A program made the translations under genes and the position numbers. Below the pieces are notes generated by a model. That model worked only from the letters and a program-made list of their open reading frames with translations. It was not told where the DNA came from and did not search any database. 64,000 nucleotides of DNA, from contig JAIUCV010000011.1 in assembly GCA_026724425.1 (NCBI GenBank), forward strand, positions 8,143,501 to 8,207,500, written 5' to 3'. The first letter of the stretch is position 1. The number at the start of each line of letters is the position of its first letter. Below are positions 48,701-60,100 of this stretch, piece by piece. The stretch is from Erythrophleum ivorense (taxonomy: Eukaryota; Streptophyta; Magnoliopsida; Fabales; Fabaceae).

Positions 48701-48961
48701 TTTCCTGCCGTAACATCTGATTCCGAGCTCCTCTCTTTCTTACTCCTCTCCGTATACAATAATACAAAAAGTAAAATAATCACCCAAGCGAAAAAATAAC
48801 AATCCAAAATCTCATCTTGATTCTTCTTCCCCTTCTTCTTCTTCTTCTTCGTCGTAGTGTGCTCTCTCTCTTTCTTTCTTCTTCCTTCTCATCTCAGTTT
48901 CACAAGCAGATATATAGAGCAGTGAGTGAGCATTTTACCAATCCCTCTTTCTGAAGCACCA
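48701..48961 (+). promoter_or_regulatory. Core promoter and 5' leader of the RING1 gene
   Basis: Pyrimidine-rich patches ('ccttcttcttcttcttcttc' at 48830-48850 and 'ctctctctctttctttcttc' near 48862) are typical of plant core promoters and leaders. No clear TATA box is present. Two frames enter from the leader, but the first ATG is at 48962. Confidence 0.5.
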
Positions 48962-49366
48962 ATGCCTGCGCAGAAGCGGTCCTTGCCGGAGTCTCCGGAC
49001 GATGGAGAGTCTTCAGAACTCTACAACCACCGCCATGCGAAGCAATTTCATCGGGACCGAGAGCTAAAAGGCGAGGAACAACGGGAAGAGGAAGATGAGC
49101 AAGGGGAGCTAGGTGAAGCGGAAGAAGCAGGACAGCAAAACGAGCAAGAGCAGGATAAGGAGGAGAAAGCAGAGGGTTACGTATAATATATATTTTTTGT
49201 TTTATCTATTTTGCTTTGTGATTATACGTTTGTACAGTGCCAAATTGGTTTTTATCAGCTGGGTTTCGGTTTGGCTTCGCGATCCTGCGAGTTCTGAAGT
49301 TTTTGTTTGTCTTGTCAGATTCTGAGGGAAGCCCTTCTTCTGAACCCGACGAGAAACCTGAGTATG

Positions 49367-49407
<41 letters not shown>

Positions 49408-51616
49408 GCATTGTTCAATTTTTTTTTACTTGTATGTGCTTGGAGATTTCACGTTTTGATCGTATGTCTCTGTTTTCGGGTAGTGGCTGGGGGTGAATTC
49501 TGCAGTTTCTACCCTTCTTTCGTTGAATTTGAACGCTTACATAATGGGTATTGCTGGATACTCTTCCGCTGTTGAAGGGGGCACTGACAGTTCGAGTCAT
49601 TTAAGCTGGGATGTCTGTGTGTCCTAATTCTTCCTGATTTGATTCGTTATAGGTCGTTTGCATGCCTGGGTTTTCGTCTTATTTATGCTCGAAACTCGGT
49701 CATTTGTTGCTTAATGAACGAAAGTAAATTTTTTTTCCGCATAGATTTTTGTTACCCATTCCAAGGTGTGAATACTACATTTTAGTGTTATTGCATAGCT
49801 TTCAGATTCAACATCATTCGGCACCTAAGACCTCCTTCATGGAGTGTTGGATAAATTAATAACTTTAGTTTGTGTAATGGCACAGTCACGAACCGTGTTA
49901 GCCTTCCTGCTTGGGTCGAGTTTTTATGATGTTCATTAGCTAGTATCGAGTACTCAAATCTAATTTGTACTGATTTGTATGGCAACGTTTTGTAACTGAA
50001 TTTTTCTGAAACTTTGTGATTCGTCATTTGCCATGGTAGCAATGGTCAAATTGTGAATAATCATGGGTTTAAGACCTGTGATTCATATTAACTCTTGATA
50101 GTTTTATAATCAGGTATTGTTGCTTTCCCTGAAAAAAATCTGTCTTTCATGTTCAATGGATGTTAGTAATTTCGTAATGATTTTGAATTTATAATACTTG
50201 GATACTTTATCATGACGTAACAGTGATCTCCATTGTACAAATATTACAAAGCATATTAGAAAATGTTAGGCACTTTACATGAGTTACGGGATTGATGACT
50301 AAAGTACATTCACCAAATAAAAATGTATGTGTTGAAGCTTCCACGGCTGGTGATCTAATATATGTTCCTGTTGTAGCTCATACAGACTGACCATCACTAA
50401 AATAGTAAAGGCTATATCATTCATGATCTCACAGGCTTTTTAGAACATTCAAATGTTGATTCTTTTCCCTAATTTTAATTGGCTTAAGGAGAAAAGAATC
50501 AATAATATATTAATTCCACTAGCTATTATATATCTTAACTTATCTGTATGATAATGTTTTGTGACATAACTAAACTTATGCTCTGAATGAAGGGGTGAGC
50601 GTCCAATTTAAATAACTTCTTTCTCTCTTGCTTTGATTTATGAATATTATGCATGATAGGAGTTGGTGATTATATAAACATACTGGAGAAGTGCTCTTGA
50701 TAATCTCTTTCTCCACATTATGTGTAATATTTGGCATGCCTAGAATTCAGTTGGTAAGCTCAGTGGAAGAAACCTGATGGGTTTGACTACAACAAAGATT
50801 TAGTGAACACATTTATCTGTGTAGATCCTTTTACTTTTGATACTGGAAAAATGGGGACAAACGATTTGCATGCTGTGAGAGAATGTGATGATTCAGAATA
50901 GCATGGTACTGTTGTGACTTTTGATAATTTCTTTGAAGGCTGGATCAATATTTGTTCATAGAACAAGTTTCAATATTTTTAACTTCTTACTAGCAAAGGC
51001 ATTAGTCTTGTACAACTACAAGAATAATAAGATTACTATGGCACCTTCATAATTAATTTTTATTTTGGAGAGAAATCATTGATAGAATTGTTTAAGTTTG
51101 AAGCCTCCCCCTTCCTTTATGAGTTACTATAAAAGTTCATTTAATATCTAGATTTATTTGTTAATAATTGTTAACAGTCTTTCTAAGGATCACATCATAT
51201 TGGGTGCAAGAAGATCAAGAATGTTAGTGATGAATTGCAAATATGGGAAGTATATTAAATATCCATCACAGAAAATTGGCACTAATGATCTGCAAGACTG
51301 CAACTAAAGTTTGAAAACATCATTTCTGCCCCTTCTAAGTTTTTCAACACTTTGTAGAAAGTAGCTACTGAGTGTGAAATTACGTTCTTCCTTCAACTTA
51401 GAGAATTTAGATGACCAAGGAGTGTGGTGATCATTTTATTCTAATATCTAATGTTGCATTACCTTAAAAAAGCTGCTCAATATTCTATTTCATTAGATAT
51501 TAAGGGAGTTAATATTTTTATGACAACAGAATTGATAGGAACATGCTTTAAGTTACGTACTTGTTTTGAGATTTACTCAAACAAAGGCTTATTTACTATG
51601 TTATAGACTTAGGACA

Positions 51617-51688
<72 letters not shown>

Positions 51689-54600
51689 GTTCTATCAAGA
51701 CTCAGGTCCTTGTAGACAGACTGATCCAAATACCTCATTGAGTGCTGGTATCAAGTTTATGTTCTTGTTTCTTTTGCAGATTTGTGTTTGTAGAACTTCC
51801 AGAAATTCGTAAAGATGTCCAATGTCCAATTTGCCTTGGTAAAGGTTTTGACCCTCTTTGATGACATAATGGGGCTGTTAAATTGTGTGATTTGTTTTTG
51901 TTGTAGTCAAATTATATCCAGAACTATAGGCTAGGACTTGGGAGTCAGGATTAATTTCCTGCCACTAGTCAATTCTATGTGTTATTGCACTCATCTTGGA
52001 ACTTGGAAATCTTGCTTTCTCAATAATGATATCAAGGCAAGTAATTAATATTTATGTCAAGCCTGCAATGTCGTTGTTACTGGAACTATTGCTTATCCTA
52101 TTGTTACTGATCACATAGCGCTGTTATATTTTCTGTTATTTTTTATGCTTTACATTTGGATATTAAAGTTATATTGCAGAAGTAGATAATGCCTTATGCT
52201 TCTTCTCTTACCCTGAGTGTCAAACTATTTTTTATTATGAGAACTAAGCTAAATTGTTGAGATATTTTATTCAAGAACACTTTGAAAAGGTGAAATTAGG
52301 CTATTGGAGTGGTCAATATATATGCCTCTTTTAACAAAATCGTACCTCCCAATTGGTTGTTCAGATAGCAGCTTTGATGAAATGAGAAAAGTCCTCCCCC
52401 CTTCCCCTCCTAAAGCAAAATTACAACAAAGGGAGTAAAATCTTAATGAGACATACCTGTCTCCATTCCACAAGTATCCTTATAGTTTTGATTTATTCTA
52501 TACGAAAGATTTTTCCCACTTTTCACATATTCTGTTACGCCATTTGCGATTATATATTATTTCAATTGTGCAAAGGATTACTGTATGGTTTTTGCATGCA
52601 ACATCACTGTTGTAGGAGGTAAAAGAATACTCTGTAGAACATGATCAATCCAAACCTTAGGAGGAGGAATCAGCTGACCCAATTTCTAGGATTAAACTAT
52701 AGTGGTAGAAATGGAAGAAGGAATCCTTATAATATTGAAGCACTGAAGGTTGGTAATGGTAGATAAAGAAGAGGGAGTCCTGATACGGTTGAAATGCAGG
52801 ATCTTATGGTGTATTGGAACTTATTACTAATGAATTTATCCTTTGTTTTACAAACCTCCCTTTCTGCGAAGGATAAATCTCCACTGTGATTTAAGCATTA
52901 TTCTGTGCATTCTGTACTGGTGTCACTGATGTCTGATCAAGTAATATCAATGGTATCAGTCTTGAAGCTAGAAAATGTAAACTTATTGCATAAAATATGA
53001 AAGTTGATTAGCTCAAGCTTCCAAGTGAACTATTGAGCTCTTAGTTGTGCTGTGCTTAAACCTTTTCTAGACCTACATTTTGTCATGCCAAATCTTGTTT
53101 ATAGAAAGAGAAATCCAGAAGATCTCAACATTGACTGAAAAGTCAAAATACTGGTAACTCAAGTCTGTAAATTGGGATACTAGTTTGTTTAACATAGGCA
53201 ATTTTTTTTTTTTTTTTGGGGGGGGGGGTGGGGGTTGCGCTCTAGATAAAGTGGTCAACTACCAACAATAATATTATGTCCTATTGCTGTTGGCACCTGA
53301 AATTTTAATGTTGATTTTACTGGGTTCTGCATTTTATCATGAAGGAAACTTTTGAGATCTGCAGCTCAATTTATGCTTGATTTCTGGCTAGTGTTTTCTG
53401 TGTGGTAGAAATAACCAAGTACTTTTCGTGCTTAAACAGGTATTATTAAGAAAACACGGACTGTTATGGAATGCTTGCACCGGTTTTGCAGGGAATGCAT
53501 TGACAAATCAATGCGACTAGGGTAAGTCTCAAGAAGCCATTACAGTTCTCTCTTTGTTTAATATACTACTAATAGTTACAATCTAGGTTCTTGTCTTGCC
53601 TCTCGTTGAGCTCACACGGGTTATGATGTCTGTATGTGGCCAGATTTATCATTTATGTATTGTCCTCAGGAATAATGAATGCCCTGCTTGCCGCACACAT
53701 TGTGCTAGTCGTCGTTCCTTGAGAGATGATCCAAATTATGATGCTCTAATCGCTGCTTTATATCCAGATATTGAGAAGTATGAGGAAGAGGTATAAGTTG
53801 ACTTGTTTATTACTTCATCTCTACTGTGTATACAAGAAACTTTACTGAAATATAAATACCAATGTCATTGATGGTCTCGGTGCAGGAGCTTGAATTTCGT
53901 GAAGAGGAGAAGACCCGCAATAAGCAGGTGAGTATTTCTTGAATAAACTTATTAAAACATTGGTTCACTTTCTAGATGTGTGTTCAGTAGTTAGACTAGT
54001 AAGGAGGCCTTCTATAGTCACAAGTTTATTTAACTTGGTTTTACTCCTGGTCAACAAAGGTTAGTCTTATGAATCACATTTTTTAATGTAATTTCTTTTT
54101 CTGGAGTGCACGTTGGTAAATTTTATTTATTTATTTATAATTTATTGACATTGAGTTGTTGACAATCTGCATGGTATGCTATCTTCTAAATATCTTTCTT
54201 ATTCAAATATACATTAGATATCTGCTCTGGTTTATCCTTATACATTTAGGAATTCTGATGAAGTACGATCTTTGTTCGCATTCTCTAATTATCAAATCTT
54301 GCTTAGTCAGCAGTATTTTTGTTCCTGGTGTGTCACTTAATAGCTTCGTTGACAGATTCAAGCTTCAATCGCAAAAGTAGTTCAACGGCAATCTGAAGCA
54401 CTGGTTAAGAGACGTAGTAAGGATACACCACCAGGTGCATTTGTGACAAGATCACAGCGCAATCATCGGAATGTTCATCCTAGGAGACAAAACCATGGAA
54501 TTGATCAAGGATCAGAAGACAATGAGGAGGAAAATGAAAATAATGGAGAAAAAGACTCATCTTCCACTGATGAGCGGAGTACAGAGCTTAGGCAGAGAAG

Positions 54601-56004
54601 GCGAAAGAGACGGACAAGAGTTCGTCCCTCTCAGCCCTCCTCATCAATGGCAAGCCCTGATGGTGGATTTATAGAAAGTGATGTTGATATAATGAGAGAA
54701 AATCGAGGAATTTCTTCAAGGCAGTTGTCAAAACCTCGAAAGCTTACTTGGGGAAGGGGTGGTTTTAGGAGTCACACTCGACATGGCAGTGGCAGTGGTA
54801 GCAGTAGCAAGAATTCCCGCAGTAGTCGCCTGTCTAAGATTGTTGATTATCTAAGAAGCTTAGATGAAAACACTGATGAGGTATAGGATGTTGTTATCCA
54901 CTTTTTTTGTGTCTATTATTAATATATACATGGGTGACTGGTTTTACTACTGAATGCTGCTTTTATTCTTTTAGTTCAATCCAATAAATCAATTCTATAT
55001 TCTTCCTTGCAGTTAGATGTCCATCTCATGCTTGTTTCTTTGGACAAAGAAAGTATACCAAGTTTGCAGCAGCCACACCTTTGCTGTCGGCCAACTTTGT
55101 CTGTCAAGCACCTTTGTGAAGTGAGATATCTCTTTGCCTTTATTGTTTTATGCCATAGTTGTGACATAAGTACCTGACTTTGTTGGCTCCTCTGATCTGA
55201 ATATTTCCCCCAATTATCTGTTGACAAGTATCAATTTTTTGGATTGCATTATTTGTGTTATTGTTTGTTGGACACCTTTACCATTCCTGACTTGAGTAGG
55301 CTATAAAAAAATGGAGTAAATTAATAATTTGATCCCAAGATTGTTGGGCTTATATAACTTTAGCCTCTAAAAGTTAGTAAGTGCATAAGTTAATCCTTGA
55401 AAATAATAAACTTGTTTTATGTTAGTCCTTTTATCAATCCAAGGATGTTAGAAGGACTAATATACGAGTTTGTTATTTTGTCAAATTGACTCGTTAATTT
55501 TTGGGGATTAACTCTATATAGGTCTAACAATCTAGAGGTCAAATTATAAGTTTACTTTACAAGGATGTGTTGGTTTTTTACAAGAAACTTTGATTTCCTA
55601 GGCTTCTCTCTTATTGCTGATGAGCGGAGGCTCTTCTAATATCTTTTTGCTCCATTTTTTGCACAGTACGTTGCTCGCCAGACCCTGTTGCCAGCTGAAG
55701 AAGTTGAGTTATTGGCAGTTAAAGGATGCTGCAGCATCACCCGTGATAAGTCAGATGATGAGCCTTCAAGCTTACTGTATGATGAGCTTACAGCGCTGAT
55801 GGTAGATCCATGCAAAGATGAACTGGAAATTTTGCAAGTACATGAAACTTTGGCAGGGCTCAAGGCCAAATGCATATCTAAAAGGGAGCATTTGGTGAGT
55901 ATTCGGCGGAGATATGTTTCTACTACTCTCGGTTGTTCAAGCAATGACTAATCTTTTTTCTGCTGTTTCAGATTCTGGCATTCAGGAGGAAGAAGACAAT
56001 ATAG
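48962..56004 (+). CDS. RING1: RING1-type E3 ubiquitin ligase of Polycomb repressive complex 1
   Basis: Ten coding exons: 48962-49175, 49319-49361, 51780-51838, 53440-53521, 53670-53790, 53886-53927, 54356-54880, 55013-55120, 55667-55894 and 55972-56004, giving 484 residues. All have GT...AG introns and consistent phases. Residues 1 to about 85 are acidic and Glu-rich. The RING finger is C3HC4: C101, C104, C117, H119, C122, C125, C137, C140, with the RING1 phrase 'VECPICLG'-like 'VQCPICLG' and 'MECLHRFC'. A basic, Ser-rich linker (exon 7) leads to a C-terminal RAWUL-type ubiquitin-like domain in exons 8-10. This protein monoubiquitinates histone H2A and represses developmental genes with BMI1-type partners. 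The first donor could also be at 49180, but only 49175 keeps the frame. The family is certain; which RING1 paralogue is inferred from its TPX2 neighbour. Confidence 0.93.
49367..49407. repeat. (CT)n(CA)n microsatellite in RING1 intron 2
   Basis: A CT run at 49367-49390 passes directly into a CA run at 49391-49407, starting five bases after the exon 2 donor. Confidence 0.95.
51616..51688. repeat. Compound (ATT)n(CT)n(TA)n microsatellite in RING1 intron 2
   Basis: Three different simple repeats abut: ATT repeats to 51647, CT to 51670 and TA to 51688, about 90 bp before exon 3. Confidence 0.95.
53202..53234. repeat. T16-G11-T-G5 homopolymer run in RING1 intron 3
   Basis: Sixteen T are followed directly by eleven G, a T and five G. 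It could be a transposon-tail relic or a sequencing/assembly artefact. The length is uncertain in any read technology. Confidence 0.9.
55313..55560. mobile_element. 248-bp foldback/MITE-type element in RING1 intron 8
   Basis: The left end 'ggagtaaattaataatttga' and the right end, read on the opposite strand 'gtaaagtaaacttataattt', then continue as related arms ('agattgtt(g/a)g(g/a)c(t/c)tatat') for about 60 bp. It lies between exons 8 and 9, so it is spliced out. No clear target duplication was seen. Confidence 0.7.
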
Positions 56005-57194
56005 TTATGTTTCGATAGGCCGTTTTGATATTGACGATGGCAGAACTATATGTACATATAAAGGAACCGACCGCTAAGAATCGTTCGTTCTAGTTGCATT
56101 CTCAAGAAAGTGAATCTATAGTATAAATTATAGCAACCTGCTATTTCTTTGATACATTTTGAATATATCTCTTACAAAAATTTAGATACATTTTCAATTT
56201 TTTGTCATTAATAATTATTAATTATATAGAGGAGATTTGTGTATGGCATCATAGATGCATGCGGTCTCAGTCTTTTTTCTTTGGGGTTATTTATAGTAGA
56301 GTAAATTGACATTTTCGTTTAAGGCAAATTTATATGTAATTTTTTATGTTTTTATTATATTTTTTTAATTAAAATATGACAAGTATGTGATTTTTTAATA
56401 ATAATATGATAAATATATAATTTTTATAGAGATAGTTTATTAGTTATAAGTCATATATTTTTAAAATATGATGATAAAGATATAAATAGTTACATTTAAA
56501 TATAGTTTGAAGTACTGATTTGATTTTAAAAAAAAAATTTAGATTTTAATTTAAATTTTAAAAATATTTTTACACAAAACTTGTGTGTAGTTTTTAATAT
56601 TATTAGGTTTAGGGTTTTACAAAAAGAAAGTTTAATTATTTTTGCTCGTAAGTGATAGTTGGTCATTTAGTAAATAAATTCTCACTATTTTTATTAACTA
56701 TTTGTATAACTGTTTTAATTAAGGAAATCTGTAAAAGATTAAAAGGATTCGTGAAATAATTTTTAAAAATAGAAATAATTTTTAATTTTTATTTAAAAAT
56801 AATAATATTTAAATACTACTGAATAATAATTATAAAAATATAATAAATATTACCAGAATCATATAAAGATAATTTCATTATTTACATAGAGATTTCGGAT
56901 TACGGCCTGTTAACGTTTTCTGAGATATTGGAGATGGGATAAAAAGCAGGTATGGGCGACGGAAAATAATATATATTTGCTATTACATTTATAGAAAGAA
57001 TTGATATTGATTTAACAATGACCTTTTCACCTAGGTCAATTTCTTGGCATGTTTTTACGTCTATAGAAAGAATTGATAATGATTTAACAATGATCTTTTA
57101 CAGAGGTCATTTTCTGAACTCGAACACATGTACATGGGGCGTGTGTGTCGGGTGGTTCAGGAGTTCTTGAACCCTCGACACACTCCAAATCCAA
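56005..57194. other. Convergent intergenic region between RING1 and TPX2
   Basis: It contains the 3' UTRs of both genes. An AT-rich repeat (56325-56515) is shared with 47100-47360. A MITE-like copy (about 56740-56890, core 'gaataataattataaaaata') is also present. Near 56980-57110 a 20-base phrase ('gaattgatattgatttaaca' and 'gaattgataatgatttaaca') recurs at about 76-bp spacing. No gene was seen. Confidence 0.6.
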
Positions 57195-60100
57195 TCACCT
57201 CATACTGGCAGCAGGACTAGAGACCACAGTGCCATTGAATATCTTCCGCCTCTCCTTTCTGTGTATTACACGCAAGTTTGGTGACTTTGGTTTTGTTGTC
57301 TCTCTAGCCGACCTGTTAACATCATACTTTTTCATCATTAAGAGTGCTTTAAGTGAGTCAAAAAACAATAGATTGGAAGAGAGAGGGTTTTTTAAATCAT
57401 ACTTCTGGGGAAAAAATGGATGGTCAAAATTAGGAACTGGTCTAGCATGGGGAACCATTGTCCGTCTCAACTGTTTCAGGGCCTTCTCTTCCTCAATCTG
57501 GGTATTCAATATTCATCATGTCACTTTCTAGATCATATCTTGTAGATTTAAAAAAAAAACAAAAGTGCCGTAATACCATTCTTGCTGCCTCGCTCTCCTC
57601 TCTGTATCGCTTGTACATCATTTCCTTCTCCTTGATCTGTACAATTATAAACTTTTAGTACCGTCAAATCATAAGACTAAAATTCTGACTTTTTCACCTG
57701 TGAATTAATTTCCCAGTCTGCAATAAACACTATAAAATATTATTTAAAAAAAAAAAACTAAGATTAGTTACCCTTTGATCAAATTCTGCTCTATCCCCTG
57801 CTCGATCATCCACATGTAGGTTGAACTCCTGAACTTGTGTAAGGGGTTTGCGAACCTTCTCAGGAACTGGCATTGGGTCCCTGCACGAGATAACATCCAG
57901 TAAGGAAGAATTTAATTCGCTTGTTTTTCTTTGCCGAAGCATGCAAGCTAAAAAAAAGGGGTTACATCAAAAATAGTTGCTGCTTACTCTTTTAAGACTG
58001 GCTGTGCCTTGAAAATTCTCATTTGGGCCTCTTCTCTCTCCATTCTTCGCCTTTCTTCCATTTCCCTCTCCATTTCTTCCTCGTGTCTCACCAGACTCTC
58101 CAGTTGGAATGGCTCTGCTTTAGTACATCGCTTGGGTTCTGGTTTTGGTGGGATCTGCGTATGATATCAGTAGATTTATATTAATAACAGTTATCTCATT
58201 TAACAACTAGAATATCAAATTGAGCCATGAATTGACAAAGCTACATTACCACAGGATAGTCAGTGGTATAAGGGTATGGATTAGCCTTGGGAATTCTGGC
58301 CTTTTCCTCTTCCAACTGTTTCTGCAGAAGTTCCATAAAAAGTTTCTTCTCTTTCTCAGCACCTCTTTCCTGACACAATAGAAAGAATATATGTTGGTAA
58401 TTGGAATTTGCAGAAACCATCCAATTACTGCACTTAGATGATATGGAAAGAAATGAACCAACCTCTGTGTAGAGATTAAATGGATTTGGTGTTGTGTTTC
58501 TTGGGACTGGGTTCTTGTGTGCGGGTTCAGAATTCAAAGATAGCTGCAAAACCAGAAAATAGATAATGATAACAAAGTGTAATTATTCTACATTCTTGAA
58601 ACAACTATGGTTTTGTGAATACAGTTAACAATTTTATTTCACACTACATAGTTATGTGGGTAGAGAATACAATATATCACATTTCAGACTACCTTGTCAA
58701 ACAAATCTACTACTGCAGAAGGTGGAGGAATCCTCTCAGTAGTTGCAAAATGAAATTCTTGGGGTTGGGTAACATGTTTCTTGGCGTGACAAAATATTCC
58801 AATATCCCCTTTACTTTCAAAGATCTAATAAACAGAATATATTCTTGGTTAGCTAAAGGATGCAATAAAATTCTTGAAGTGTAACATCTTAAAGTTGGCA
58901 TTACCTTCTTATTTAGAGGCCTTGCTTTAAAGTTAGGAATATTTTCAAGTTCCTCCTGCTCTAATTCTAATGAACTTTTCACCTTAGGTGGGCGGGCCCT
59001 TAGTGATGTTTGGAGTAGTGGCGTTTTAGGCTCCGTGAGATGAGGCCTCCATGGTTCCTGTTTCACAGAAGGGAACACAGTGACTAACCGATCAAAGTGG
59101 TCCCCCAGAGGGTTGATGTTGCTTTAATACCTGATGTGACAGTTTTGTTGAAGCCACTGAAGCTGAATCTGCATTCTGATGGGCCCTAGCTGTTGTTTCT
59201 AGATGAAATTCCTAAAAACAAAAATTGCTCAATCCAACATGGCTAATTTGTTTACAGCATCTGTTCTCAACGTGGAAGTGTGGTTTACCTTAAACTCTGG
59301 TGGCTGGGGTGTACTTCTTGGTACTGGAGGCAACGTAGGAGCTTGCAGAATCTGTAATGCCATAAGCACACTGTTCAGCAATCATGGACCATAAAGTAGT
59401 TTAAAAATGTAGGAGGCAAACTTTGGGTGTAAAAAATGGAGTTTAGAAATGGTTTTAGGATTGCACAGATGATCGTAATATTTCAAAGTTGATTTTGAAG
59501 TTGGAATCAGAATTTTAAAACATGTTTTGGTCACTCATAAGATTTAAAAAGTGAAGGTAGATATTTGATGTGGAAGTTAAGGTTTAAAAAGTTGATTTAG
59601 GGTCTTGTAGTTGTAATTTGGGTTTAAGAAGGTTGTATCATATGGTTTGGCAAAATCTGTATTAAAGTGAACACAAATTTATGCACATAAAGGGTATCAT
59701 ACGGTTAGGGTCTTGTAGTCGTAATTTGGGTTTAAGAAGGTTGTATCATATGGTTTGGCAAAATCTGTATTGAAGTGAACACAAATTTATGCACACAAAG
59801 GTCAGCAACAATGGACCAGAGACCTTCTTATTCAGTGGTCGAGCCTTGAATTTTGGCATTTTAGCCATCATTTCTTCCTCGAGCTCGGCTGTACTTTTCA
59901 CTCTGACTGACCGGGCCCGCTGAGCTGTCTCAAATTCAGGTTCCTTAGGCCTGGTCAATGTGAGTTTCGGTTTCATCTGGATCATGGAACCCGCATCACC
60001 CTGAATTAGAGTCAAAAGCATTAATAAAAAGGGAAAAAAATTATTAAAAAAGGAATCAAATTTATTTATTTTGGAGGAATTTGTAACGAGATCCATGTAT

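Noticed and set aside
48926..48961. Upstream non-ATG extension of the RING1 protein
   Set aside because: It would start at GTG; the first ATG at 48962 gives a sensible MPAQKRS start.
49202..49418. - strand ORFs with alternating Arg-Glu or Cys-Val runs
   Set aside because: Products of the (CT)n(CA)n microsatellite in a RING1 intron.
51616..51688. CRISPR-like or satellite array
   Set aside because: It is a compound microsatellite with no spacer structure, in a plant nuclear intron. No CRISPR array exists in the window.
57145..57531. 128-residue + strand ORF
   Set aside because: Antisense to the last two exons of TPX2, whose - strand reading is strongly conserved.
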